Assembly (NCBI GenBank): GCA_947623455.1
Contig: OX392527.1
Span: 29,380,201 to 29,444,200 of the forward strand
Length of the DNA stretch: 64,000 nt
DNA from: Mimachlamys varia
Lineage: Eukaryota > Mollusca > Bivalvia > Pectinida > Pectinidae
Direction: 5' to 3'
Shown here: piece after piece, positions 53,007 to 64,000 of the stretch
Position numbering within the stretch: position 1 is the first letter of the stretch
Layout of the letters: each line of letters opens with the position of its first letter
Notes under the pieces: model-generated
The model's database searches: none
What the model saw: the letters and a program-made list of their open reading frames with translations, nothing else
What the model was told of the DNA's origin: nothing
Made by a program: the position numbers and the translations under genes

Positions 53007-54607
53007 TATAGATGAGACCGGTCGATTGTCAGTGACCAGGTAATTTATACCACAATTGCAATTTGGTTGAGTGCACATGTCTGTCTAGAATTCGAAAGGT
53101 CCATGGTTTCTACTGTGAATGTTTCTTGTGACATCCTGTTGCAAAAGTAAGTAAACCAAAATAACGTACTTGGAAATACAATGAATACATTAAATAGTTT
53201 TTTGTGGGATTCTTTTAAAAGTTAAAAATATATTTGATCATCAATTTTGCTGTTGTCTGCATATAGCTGAATATATCAGATGAAACTTATATTTTGTCCC
53301 ATTCAATACCAATTTTTTGCATTACAAAATTTTGGTGATATTGTGAATAATAAGTGTTCAAAACCATGGACTGTTTAAATGAGCATACTTTGATAAATGA
53401 ATATTCAAAATTTCAATACTTGACATTGCTGTGCTCACTCAAGTCTGAAAAATGTTTTAGCAAAAGTCACTAAAGACAACTTTTCTCTTTTAGCAAATTA
53501 TTTAAGAATTTCCTTTAGCAACATTTACTCATTAGAAGAGTCAGAATTTAAGTGTTAATATTAAAATTAAATTCTGATGTAATTAATACCATTCAATGAA
53601 TTGGATCAATTCTTATTATACATTTATAGGGAGTCAAAAAATGGTTTATTCAACACAAATTCTGTACGCAAAGTAGCTAAAAGCATAAACATTGCAATCC
53701 TCTTTATATCATGTTGTATTTGTCAGACAAAAAATGATATTAACAGGAATGTGATATTAAAAATTCTTTTTGGAGGTTATTTTTTATTTTCTATGCAAGT
53801 ACAAGTTGTATCTGAAATCAATGGAAATGACATCATTTTCTGGATATTTTATATTATGTGACTGATACAAACATGATATTAGAGGAATTCACCTAAAAAT
53901 AAATGATATTAACCAAATAAGATAACATAGATTATGTAGAGAGAAAAAATGTGCTTGGCAAAAACATGATAAAAAGATCTAGAGGATTGCAATTTATTAA
54001 GTGGAGTCCACTGTTTTTTGTTTTAGCAAATAAGCATTTCATTTTGTAAATAACAAAAATGCTAATCTATAATGGCTAGACTAGAATGAGCACAGCATTG
54101 TAAGATAATATCAATATTTTTCATATATTTTGTACATAACATGTACAGGTAATATAAATTATATGTGAATCAGTAATAACTAAACACCAATGTTTCTTTT
54201 CATAGCTTTTATTAATTGGAAACACTTATGATGATGTTGCAGGTTTTTTCTGCATGTACATGTATCATATTGTATGCATTCATTGAAATTCTAATGAAAT
54301 TGTATGCATGTACATATAAGAATATCTTAATCGTACAATTTGCTTGCATTTGCACTGCATTTAGAATAAGTAATACATGTCTTTAAAATCAGCCACATCC
54401 TGTAGGTTTGAAATTAAAATGTGTTCTTTGGTATGAAATAACTTAATATATATATATATACAGCTGTACATGTATGAATCTGGTACATACACTTAATACT
54501 GAATAAAATTATGAATTGAAAGTATGTGTTCATTTTATCGAACCAGCAGCTACAGTATAAGAATTTTCACATTCTTTGTTCTGTTATATATTGTGATTAT
54601 AACTATA

Positions 54608-54934
54608 CAGTCGAACCTCGTTATCTTGAAATCAAAAAGGACTGAGAGAAAATTTTGAGTTTAAAAAACAAGTTTGAATTTTGGTCTAGACCAAGACTAT
54701 ATTTTGAATTTAACAGCAGGTATCACTTTGGGGCGAGATTTGGGAATTTTTACCCATATTTTTCCTGAAAATCTCATTGAAAGTTTCAAAATAGTATTAC
54801 TTTATATAGAGATGAAGAAAAATCTCATAGAAATTACTTATCTCATAAAATACCTCAAATTCTACCATAGGTTTTAAGGGCCAGAAAATATCCCTGAAAC
54901 AGGGTCTGTAATTCAACATGAAGAGGTTCGACTG
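54608..54934. mobile_element. Pogo/Tigger-like MITE (CAGTCGAACCTC ends)
   Basis: CAGTCGAACCTC at 54608 and GAGGTTCGACTG ending at 54934 are exact inverted repeats. TA flanks the left end (the right flank is AA). CAGTCGAACCTCG is a familiar start for Tigger/pogo-derived elements. The interior shares about 70 bp with 48423-48490. Confidence 0.75.
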
Positions 54935-55632
54935 AATGTATTATAAGAAACAATAAAACTGCTGCCACTATTCATGTGCAATTAATTACTACAACAAAAT
55001 ATCGATGTTTTGAAAAAAATAACTTTATACAGTACATAAAACTTTATACAGTACAATACATTGTAAAAGCCAACGTTAAACACAATTAAAAATTAATTGC
55101 TGTCAATTGCACTGCAAGAGTTTTAAGGATATGTACACCTTTGAGAAGTCGGAAATCTGATATCACTTGCAGGACAACTGAACTTCATAAAAATATCTTC
55201 CAAATTAGGTATCGAACATGTATGAATTATTCTACGAACTGCTTCATTTTTTTCCCATTATGAATTGTGACACCGAATATACACTTATTTAAAATGGCTG
55301 TCATATTGCGAAAATAAATCTGCATCTGACACATTTTTTAAATTGGTATTTAGTGTTAAAACTACAATCAAATCATACTTTTTTATTTCAAATAATACAA
55401 ATCTCTTTAACATGATCTAGATCTAAACCCAACATAAACAAAACTGACACCTCAGAGAAGTACATCCTTAAAACATTCAAGTTTGAAACTAAGTTCACAG
55501 TATGGCTATAAAGTTCATTGGTACTTTCCACTTTTCATGATTATTCTACAAACAGGTGGTATACAAGTATATGCAGTGTACATGTATGTCGGTCTCAAAC
55601 CATCTTAAATGCTTATAATTCAGACACTTTTT

Positions 55633-56693
55633 TCACTTTTTTAAAGTACCCCGCAAACTTTCTGACGTTTTTGCCGTTCTTTTGTTTGTCTTTGACAATT
55701 TATTCAGTTCTAATCGCACTGTGGCATGGCCCCTTACTGCTAAAAACAAATGGATAATGTTTTCCAAAATAGCTGTGGCTGTTTCCGAGCTCACATCACC
55801 ATTGAACATTTTGTCGCAGTAATGCTTCACCATAAACTGTTCCAAGATATCTTCCTTCAAGGGATCAATCGATAAAGATGTAGCTGTGAGCGAGTCTGCT
55901 TCAACTAAGTTTCTCACCGACACCTCCATTTCTCTTATCAATAAGTAGAAATTGTCACTTGGATATTTCAATCCACCTCTGTCTTTTTTTAAAGTCCAAA
56001 CTTTATACTTTGTCACAAAGGAGGAAGAAGTGGTGTTGTCGTGTTCAAGAAGTTGAAGCGCATTCAGTTTATTTGAAGAGTCCCGAGATTTCGAATACTT
56101 CCGAGAGAGAGCTCTTAACAGATATCCACAAATGTAATATAGTACTTGCTGGTCTTTGTCTGTCAGCTGCAATTGACGTTCTTTTGATGCACCAGATTCG
56201 ACCGTAATCCGTGTTTGAAGTATACGTTCCAATAACTCTAACAACAGTACTTGCACAAAGTTGTGGATAGATTTAATGTCTACGTTTAATTCTAAATAAA
56301 GCTCCTCGTACTGGGATCTAAGCTCACAGTTGACCCGAACTGAATGCAGCTTCCTTAGTAATTGTTCTCTTTCCAACACGGTGGACACTTCCAGGCCTGT
56401 CACAGTAAAAATGTCACGAAAAACAGAGAAGTAAAAGTTTTCCAAAGAAGAGTTCTCTAAACTAAAGTCACACAAAGCTATAAAGTTACTTCCTCCAAGA
56501 AGGTTGTGAAGATCATCAGTTTTTAAGGAACTAATAGCTGAATCATATGCCTCTTTAAAAACAGTGGATGATAAGTCACTAGTAGTAGATTGATGAGGTG
56601 GGTTTGGAACAGCAGTGATGGTCGGAGAGTGGTCAGTTGTAAGAGGACTGTTGTCTGAGCTGTCCCTTATGAAGCTTGTTTTGTTCTGGTTAG
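55633..56693 (-). CDS. Zinc-finger gene, coding exon 2
   Basis: Acceptor TGATTTTTCAG before 56693. The exon has 1061 bases including the stop and is continuously open. It carries the Ser/Thr linker, leucine-rich helices and the GY and GGLKYPS motifs. No zinc ligands are evident in this half. Confidence 0.8.
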
Positions 56694-59313
56694 CTGAAAA
56701 ATCAATGAATATTGCATTAATATCTAAATCATAATGCTGTTAAATTAATTATGAAAATACTTCAACTTAGCTATGTAGATACTGTGGATTCCACTTAATA
56801 TCACCCCTGTTAATGTCGCATTCCACTTTACATCATGTTTTCCCAAACACTATTTTCTCCCTACATAATCAACAAAGTTTTATTTGGTTAATATCATGTA
56901 CAGTCAAACCTGTATTAAGCGGCCACACAAGGGACGACAGATATTGGCTGCTTAAGACAGGTGGCTGCTTAAACCAGGTTGGCCAGAAACGGTCTATTGC
57001 TCTTTTTTTTTCCAACAGTTGAATATTATAATGCATTTAATCAAAATCCACAGATTATCGTAAACAAAACCAAATCATATGACGATCGATAAAAATAACT
57101 GTTCATGTGATCATCGCAGATGTCTATTTCCAGACAAAATGGCTGCTTAATACAGGACGATACAACGACTTGGGGCAATTTTTTTGTGGCAGTTGGCCGC
57201 GTTAGACAGGTGACTGCTTTTTTAAGGTTCAATATATAGTGTTTTCCATCGGGCGGACTACAGACTGGCCGCTTATTCTAGATGGCCGTTAGAGCAGGTT
57301 TGACTGAATTTTGAGGTGAACTCCTCTAAATATCATTTTCTAATAATCTATCTTGGGAAATGGTGTAATTTCCATCGATTTCAGATGCAATTTTTACCCA
57401 ATATTGCATAGAAAATAAAAAAGAACATTATTTAAAAAAAAAAAAATGCAAAGTCACTTCAGGGGGCAAATCTTCAGATTGTTCTACCTATTCTATTCCC
57501 ACAATAATTTCAAAACATAACTGATGTAAATCACACATCTCTATAATGAACTGGGTATCCCCACCCCCTTACCATTTTCATTCTGGTGACAATACAGTGT
57601 ACTTACAGACTTTATAAAAAACAGCATTTTGCTTCCAAATCTTAGATAAACAAGATAATTTGGCGATTTACACTTCCCACTGAGTTGGACCGCCTCACCA
57701 ATATTAATGTTTACCCCATTTTTTTTTTAAATTCCAGCCACTTGTAGTAAATGGTCAAAATTTAGAGTCGAAAATAATTCTAGATACCAAATACACTGCC
57801 TCACCGAGATGAACCATGACTCTTTTCAGAATACCAGTATAAATTAAGGTTAAGTGACATGTAGTGTAGAAAGAAGAGCCAAGACAAGAAAGCAGAAGGA
57901 TGGACAGACAACCCAATATTCCCCTCAAGTTAAAGACTGAAGACAAATTGAGGAGGGGAGCTCTTAAGGCAATTAGAGTAATAATGACTAATGTGCATAT
58001 CTTAGTTACATCTACATCAAATTGTATCAAAGTTTAAAAAAAAAAATAATGTTTAGGGTCAAATGCGGTATACAAATATTAAAGCATGACCTGTCAACAT
58101 TGAAAAATAAAAGATTATGAATTTGTGTGCAGACAGAAGTACCCCTCCCAACAAAAAAAAAACTTTACTTTTATTAACCCCAACCCCATCAAGTCTTATT
58201 ATCTATATCAATGACATTGGCTAGTCTTCATATTGGCCTATTTTAATTAACATTCATTGTACTTAAAACTGTCCACTATTTTATTTTTTCTTATCTGAAT
58301 TGATGTATGTCACAGGACAAGAACATTGATCAGAGAAATTTGGATTTTACCTCTAAGATCTCTTTTCGTATGCATGTGACCAATAGAATGGCAAATTTGT
58401 ATTAATGGAATATTTAATTTAGTAAACTTTCAAAAAGTATAAATACATATATAAGTTCTAGATAGAGAAATTTGCAAATTGATATTGCATGTATACACAA
58501 ACAAGGGTTATTAAAACAGGGTTGAATGATATTGAACAAAAGAAGTCAGGTGTTAAATGGCTCATTATTATTCATAAATATCAAAATCAATCTCAATTTA
58601 TTTGAATGTTTTAATGTTTATCCAGAAAATACCTACTTTAATGTATTTCCAAGATTTTTTTTTTCATTCTCACAATAACAGAATATTTCATCTCAATTTG
58701 TTGTCTTTATTACATAATATTAATTTATACAAGGAGAATTTAATAAAAAAAAATCCAATAGTCTATTGACAAATATTATTATGATTTGACCTAAAATGGA
58801 AGGTGACATGTACAAGTGATGATAGGGGGCCATTAGGGGCTGGTATAAATTATTTAATTAGCAATTAAATATTAGGCCAATTTTTGGCCAGAATACATGC
58901 ATGCATCATAATACATGGAGCATGTGTGAGGCATATTGTGTAGTTGTGCATCAACTGCATGCCTTTGTGCCTGATGCGTTGAAATTACATTACAATTAAG
59001 TTTATCAAGATATATCTTATTCCTTACCTTTTAAATCACTTCTTCCGTGCTGTCTAGAAGTATGACCTCTAAACCCAGCTATAGTCTTTAAAAGTTTACA
59101 ACACAAAGGGCAAGTATATGTAACGTTAGAACTAATGGATACTGTCTTTGGTGGCTGATTTTCTTGGTCAAGCTTTCGATGTTTTGTTGATGAATGCGTC
59201 TCAAAATCACTCCCTAAATCGCAATCTACATTGTCATAATCTGTGTACTCTTCCAAAAGCAAATCTAAATCTAAATCACTATCCCAAGACAAAAAATCAG
59301 AATTATTTGACAT
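55633..59313 (-). CDS. C2H2 zinc-finger protein with P-transposase-tail-like C-terminal half (two coding exons)
   Basis: Joining 59313-59028 and 56693-55633 (GT..AG, phase 1) gives 448 residues with no break. The N terminus is acidic. A single C2H2 finger, TCPLCCKLLKTIAGFRGHTSRQH, has Cys68, Cys71, His84 and His89. The middle is Ser/Thr-rich. The C-terminal half has LYYICGYLLRAL (about 279-290) and RGGLKYPSDNFYLLI (about 334-348). These recall the GY..GGLIYPS tail that follows the catalytic domain in P-element/THAP9 transposases. The neighbouring convergent transposase lacks exactly this tail. I infer, without proof, that the two proteins work together or derive from one split gene. A 5'-UTR exon with donor at 59405 is likely; AATAAA lies on the - strand near 55381-55386. 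Confidence 0.75.
56694..59027. other. Intron of the zinc-finger gene
   Basis: A GT..AG intron of 2334 bp with the Tigger-like MITE at 56901-57306; otherwise AT-rich without recognised features. Confidence 0.7.
56901..57306. mobile_element. Pogo/Tigger-like MITE (CAGTCAAACCTG ends)
   Basis: CAGTCAAACCTG at 56901-56912 pairs with CAGGTTTGACTG at 57295-57306, with TA on the left flank. Inside are several phrases such as GGCTGCTTAA and AGGTGGCTGC in direct and inverted orientation. About 406 bp, non-coding. Confidence 0.8.
59028..59313 (-). CDS. Zinc-finger gene, coding exon 1
   Basis: ATG at 59313-59311. The exon holds an acidic N terminus and the C2H2 finger and ends TTAAAAG before donor GTAAGG, phase 1. 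Unspliced, the frame would stop four codons later. Confidence 0.8.
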
Positions 59314-59404
59314 TAAGTTTTGATTAACAATGTTGTAGGTCTACAGTAACGTCCTTCCTCAAATGATGTAAAATATAAAATGATCCCGACAGATTGTCAC
59401 TTAC

Positions 59405-59465
59405 CTGCTGCTTGTTGATGTTAGCAGACCAACTGGCGCCATCATCGTATCCTATGCATCAATAT
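59405..59465 (-). promoter_or_regulatory. Likely 5'-UTR exon of the zinc-finger gene
   Basis: The - strand reads AACAAGCAGCAG/GTAAGTGAC, a strong donor ending at 59405, just upstream of the first coding exon. An acceptor GTTACTGTAG about 60 bases downstream would make a very short intron, so the exact splicing is uncertain. The outer boundary is a guess. Confidence 0.4.
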
Positions 59466-60177
59466 TCTATTGTTTTAGGCTTGATTATAAACTGTATACA
59501 GACCTGTCAAATCAGTGTCACACGGTCGGTCTCCCCATCACCTAGGTAAACAACACGTTATCGATACCGGAAACAGATCTATTAGGCTGCACGCAAGCGC
59601 AGTACAGGTAAATTGGCTCCAGCGAGAGAGTTACAGGACGTCACGGTTCGATGCACAAATACAAGAGGTGGACAATACATACGCCAGATGAAAGCGGTGT
59701 TGCCAATCCCTGCTATCTAAGTCCGTGAAAAAACGAAAGACTTTTGGCACGTCACTGTATATTATAGACGTATGCGAAGGACCCAATTTCTTGTGTTCCC
59801 GTTATGACGTCACCAATGCGTATGCACAACTTCCAGCGGTTAGCGGTGCGCTTGATTAGCTTGTGGCAAAACAGGTAAAAAACCCAAGTTCAACCTGTCG
59901 TAACTTTGTAACCAGTCGGCCGATTTCGAAGTATTAATGCAGACACAACGAATCTGATAATGTCCGTTTCTATTTGCACTAGGCCTACAGTTACTCTTTA
60001 AAAAAAAAACTCTGGATCCTTCTCCGTACTCATATATATAACGGTATGAGGAAGACTTATATTTAAGTTCAGTATTAATGATATGTTCATCTGAATGACC
60101 AACATACTAGAGTTGTTTTTTCCAAAACAACCCCCCCCCTCCCACCCGCGCCCATAATACCACATCTTGAACACATA
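59466..60177. other. Upstream flank of the zinc-finger gene
   Basis: GC-richer than average up to about 59870; probably promoter region. No inverted partner of the left flank of the transposase gene (46.5-49.2 kb) could be found by eye. No other gene was seen. Confidence 0.4.
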
Positions 60178-60335
60178 TTGAAATCCATAAATCGATTTGT
60201 TGATATCCATAATTCGATTTATTGAAATCCATAAATCGATTTATTGATTGATATCCATAAATCGATTAATTGATATCCATATATTGATTTATCGATATCC
60301 ATATATTGATTTATTAATATCCATAATTCGATTCA
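60178..60335. repeat. Tandem repeat, about 22-bp unit, six to seven copies
   Basis: The unit is GATATCCATAAATCGATTTATT with variants (AATTCG, ATATTG). It contains the palindromes GATATC and ATCGAT. Confidence 0.9.
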
Positions 60336-61648
60336 AGCAATTATTACACTAATATCCTGTTTCCTTGCTATGAAATACATGTATACGGCAATAGTTCCTT
60401 TAAGAATTGCCAATAGAAAACGACAAAATGTATTGAAGTGTTAGTTATTATATATGTATTTGGCTAATATTAATTTCATAGGTCCCTACTGGTAAAACTG
60501 GTGGACGGGGATGGGGGTGGTGCATTATATGTTTTGTTTGCGTCTGTCAGTCCGACAGTCCGTCTGTCGTTGGTGAAGTATCCATTAATAGCGGTATATA
60601 AGATGCTGATTACCAGGATAGATATATATATATATAACAAATATAACAATACAAATGCTGTGAAGTGAAACTTTGAACAAAAAATCATGGAACGTTAGAT
60701 TTTGGTTAAAGTTTAGTAACGGCCCAGCCTTCATTAAGATGGAGATGCAGGTATGAGACAAGTATTGCAGTGAAAACTGAGTCTATGTATAACGTATAAG
60801 CTGTATACATAACATGTATCAGACCCGGGGTGTCCAATAGTCGCCACTAAGTGACAACCCAGCACCAATTAAATTGGTCAGTGAACCGTGACGGAGGTTT
60901 TTGCACCCGTGAGGAATAGCCACAGGGCAAGTCTACATGTACGTACGTGTATATTACATGGACGCCTTCAATACCGAAGATAAATGTCCAAGGTGAGGAG
61001 GCAACTTTATAGTACATGAAATGTTTTTAGAAGGCCTCAAATATTCTTGGACGAAAAACAAATTTAACTTAGGTCGTTCTATTCTTTCTCTGTTGCAGAA
61101 AGAATATATGATTTTTTACAGATTACATTGATACAGCACATAAACTTTCTTTGATTTCATATACTTTTTTAGAGAAAAATATGGAATGGTGAGCAAGCAG
61201 CTCGTTTATGTGTTGTAGGTCCTGGAAAGGACTGGCAACAATTCGTTGCATATGATATGCATATTATGCAGTGTAAAGGACTCCACGTGTCCACATCAAA
61301 AGTCTCAATTTAGTATGGATGTGACTATTTTATGATACTTTAGCCGTTCAGGTTATTTTTCCCTATTACTACAGTTTACCATAGAACACACATTTTATAG
61401 TATCATAGAAGTATAAAAACTACAACCGTCATATGATAAATTGTGTAAAAAATACAGACCCATTTACAAAATGTAGTTATACCAGGGACGTATATCTCCC
61501 GTTTATACACAACCAGATATATATTATTTGATTGTATTTTTTTAACAAACGTAATTTCACTACTCAAACCATTTACTCACACTTGAAGATAGTATATCGG
61601 GAATCTTAATAGCATGGGGGAAAGGGGTCCAAGGATCGAGTTGAGTCA
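60336..61648. other. No gene recognised
   Basis: A TA microsatellite lies near 60620-60640. The phrase CCAGGGACGTATAT occurs at about 61491 and again, in variant form, near 63035, 63830 and 63905. No coding region was seen. Confidence 0.45.
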
Positions 61649-61671
61649 ATTTTATTTTATTTTATTTTATT
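61649..61671. repeat. (TTTTA)n pentanucleotide repeat
   Basis: Four to five tandem TTTTA units. Confidence 0.9.
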
Positions 61672-63190
61672 CCGTATGCAACAGACAAGATTACCATATG
61701 TAAACATATTAAATCTTATACCATTTTGCAAGAAGGCGGAGACCGCATCCAACATAATTAAAATAATATTTATAATACTCATTGCTACGTCAATAGGTTA
61801 AGACTTTAGCAAGAGACGCGTACGTCTCTGTTTTATCGTAAGAAAATTCGTATACAAATGAATAACAAACAACATCTAAACATAATAATCAGTTTGAAAA
61901 CAACCTTTATATATACCTGAAATATCCATGTCGAAATTTAGAAAATGTCACGTTCTTCAGATCTGTATTGTAAACAGCAAGCTAACTAATTCACTACATC
62001 CGAATAATAGAAGAAAAGGACGAATGTATCATCCTCTTAGCCCGTAGCATGATTTATAAGCATCTTATACCTTAAAGTGTTTTTATGTTATTGTTTCAGA
62101 ACAGTTCCATCATTTTCAAAACCGATGGTCGACGATAAATATATGATTTTATATATTAAACTCTTAATTCTAAAAACACATAGCAAATCAGAGAGAAATA
62201 AAGTTTTTATATCTCTCTAACTGGATCGGAATTTAGGTTCCATTCGTAAGGCTCTGTTCATCATGATGACATGGACAACGGATTTTATTTTGAATTAAAA
62301 TGACTACACCAACGAACTAAGAAAAAGAGACGTTTTTTAGGATTGATAAGAAGCAAACGGAACAGCTGGTCAAACTTTTATAGATGATGTATATAATGCC
62401 CTAACTAATATTGCAGGCAATACGATTTGTCACCTCGTGAGTGATGGTTTAATTATTGTATTGTAAATCAAAGTCAATATGTACTTGTAGACGATTAAAC
62501 CACAGGGGCATGGAAATGTGTTACGACTAGTTTTTAATATATCCGGGGGGGGGTATCAATTTTCGATAGTATCCCCCCCCCCCCCCACCTCCAACCCATA
62601 GTCATAATACATGTACAGTGAAAGATCGACCCCGCCTAATTTTCTCAAAAATAGTCGGTACCGTTAAAATGTATACAATTATTATAATATGAGTGTATAG
62701 GCCTGCTTATTTTTTCAAACAAAAACAAAAAATTAAAAGAAACCGTACTTCAACGTGTCTGATCAGATACGGATGCATGTATATCTGATGAGCAGGTCTT
62801 TACTGCATGAGCTAAGAATGCCCAGAGGGCGACAAGTGAGGTGACCGGTGATGGGTGGGCGCCCCCCGCTGAGCTAAGACGGTCATGGTCATCGTAACTA
62901 ACATACCCATCAATTCTCGTTACATATCCAGGTAAATCGGATATCAGACTGTTTTTCAAGTTTTATTCAAGCCTCGATACGTTAGGTTTAGTATATGTTT
63001 ATAAGCACGGGCTTATATCTAAATATGTGGTTAAGCAGGGACGTATATGTGAGATATACGTCTCAGGTTTACGTTAGCATAAAAGAGTTGAAAAGTTTTG
63101 TCTACTAGAAATATAGAACTATGATTATAAAGTAAAAGAAGATCATGCTAAGAGAAATAAAAGAAGCTGAGTATATATGGTGTCGTAGAT
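61672..63190. other. No gene recognised
   Basis: Contains the G-run/C-run pair at 62545-62586. A 69-codon - strand stretch at 62750-62959 is GC-richer but shows no domain. Confidence 0.45.
62545..62586. repeat. G9 run and C14 run facing each other across a short loop
   Basis: GGGGGGGGGTATC is followed 14 bases later by GATAGTATCC and a run of 14 C. The runs and their GATA/TATC flanks are inverted, so a stable hairpin is possible. Confidence 0.9.
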
Positions 63191-63310
63191 CGTGAGTTTG
63201 AGGCACGGACGGGGCACGAGTCAAAAATTGTCGACTCCTGCCCTATCCGGGCTTCGAACTCGCGAAATATACTTGCGGTCGCTACCACCGCCAATAAAAA
63301 GACGTTTCGA
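63191..63310 (-). repeat. Palindrome with tRNA-like boxes (SINE-like)
   Basis: Arms 63191-63222 and 63233-63264 pair imperfectly over 32 bp around AAAAATTGTC. The - strand also has a B-box-like GAGTTCGAAGCCC and, upstream of it, an A-box-like TTGGCGGTGGTAGCG near 63281-63296. No complete tRNA fold was seen. Confidence 0.55.
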
Positions 63311-64000
63311 TGTCGCAGTGATAGACGGTCCAGTATTTTTGACATGATCTTTGTGGCAAATCAGCTGTTATAGATGATGTGAAAACCTGGGTATCAACCT
63401 TATGCATAAATGAATTGTCGATTTTTAAGACTATCCGTCCCTATATCAAGACACAAAAACACATTATATCACATTCACGGAATGTACATAAAATATAAAA
63501 CAAAGTTACAATACGGGTACAAAGACAAAATTAACAAACACAAGACAATTTGGATTTTAAAGAAGAAATTATCTGAAGATCATGAATCCGATTGATATGG
63601 AACATATATAAGCATAGATATACAGATATTATAATCATAATTAAAGCGTAATTTCACATATTATATACGTTCCTGTCAGCACCAATCCATCCCTTCTTTA
63701 TCAGACGCGTATTATACATAAAATATACAAATGACCTCTGCACCTATAATGTCCTTTATATATACCTAAAAACCATAGGATTCGGACGCATAATGTGAAT
63801 GTCAGTTATTTTTAGTGTAAAATTCATCACACCAGAGACGTATACGTTTAAAGCCATATACATTCTGGATACTTTCCCCGTTTGAAATCTTAATCATAGT
63901 TTAATCAGGGACGTATAGAGTAGGATAAAATTTACGGACTCGCAGATATTAACGAAAGTATCATTCTCCCCAACATCTGATATATATATTCTTGAATTCG
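63311..64000. other. No gene recognised
   Basis: AT-rich. Two variants of the phrase CAGGGACGTATA occur near 63830 and 63905. A 61-codon stretch at 63410-63595 has no domain. Confidence 0.4.

Larger units (their letters stand above)
51920..55632. other. Region between the two convergent genes
   Basis: No coding region is supported. It contains an inverted-repeat element at 52503-53006, a pogo/Tigger-like MITE at 54608-54934 and TA-rich microsatellite patches near 52151 and 54446. A 86-codon stretch at 53601-53861 is AT-driven and unsupported. Confidence 0.5.

Noticed and set aside
46500..60000. Terminal inverted repeats that would make the transposase and zinc-finger genes one transposon
   Set aside because: Comparing the left (46.5-49.2 kb) and right (59.4-60 kb) flanks by eye gave no convincing inverted match beyond about 10 bases.

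Overview
The window looks like nuclear DNA of an invertebrate animal, most likely a mollusc (bivalve-like). It is AT-rich and intron-bearing, with GT..AG splice sites, non-LTR retrotransposons, Penelope-like elements, P-type transposase homologues, many palindromic non-autonomous elements and long minisatellites. I see no operons, ribosome binding sites or CRISPR arrays. The species assignment is inference from gene style and repeat content.

Layout. 0.1-6.2 kb: two decayed LINEs. 6.1-7.7 kb: palindromic and MITE-like elements. 8.58-9.06 kb: a small two-membrane-span protein gene (terminal exon). 9.65-16.1 kb: a Penelope-like element (PLE, + strand), a second PLE (- strand) and a 5'-truncated L1/Tx1-like LINE. 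19.2-20.3 kb: a PLE terminal fragment with a hammerhead ribozyme and a LINE fragment. 23.2-24.9 kb: another L1/Tx1-like LINE. 26.7-40.3 kb: a five-exon opsin gene on the - strand. Its introns hold three minisatellites, a LINE remnant, a third PLE copy and several palindrome-ended insertions. 40.9-48.3 kb: SINE-like sequence, simple repeats, a 38-bp minisatellite and a 422-bp tandem repeat. 49.2-51.9 kb: a P-element-type (THAP9-like catalytic core) transposase gene on the + strand. 55.6-59.4 kb: a convergent two-exon gene on the - strand for a C2H2 zinc-finger protein. Its C-terminal half resembles the tail that the transposase lacks. 59.5-64 kb: no gene recognised, simple repeats and palindromes.

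Main points. (1) Splicing five - strand exons gives one uninterrupted 403-residue opsin with the retinal-binding lysine and the ancestral glutamate counterion, and with CRY replacing the usual D/ERY motif. Exons 1-3 are too short or too fragmented to stand out as ORFs. (2) Four copies of a hammerhead ribozyme motif lie in PLE-associated terminal sequence. (3) The P-type transposase and the convergent zinc-finger protein may be two halves of one transposition machinery. (4) Several insertions share a layout of a 200-400 bp body followed by a 110-170 bp terminal palindrome.

All calls come from reading the sequence; no alignment, database search or folding program was run.
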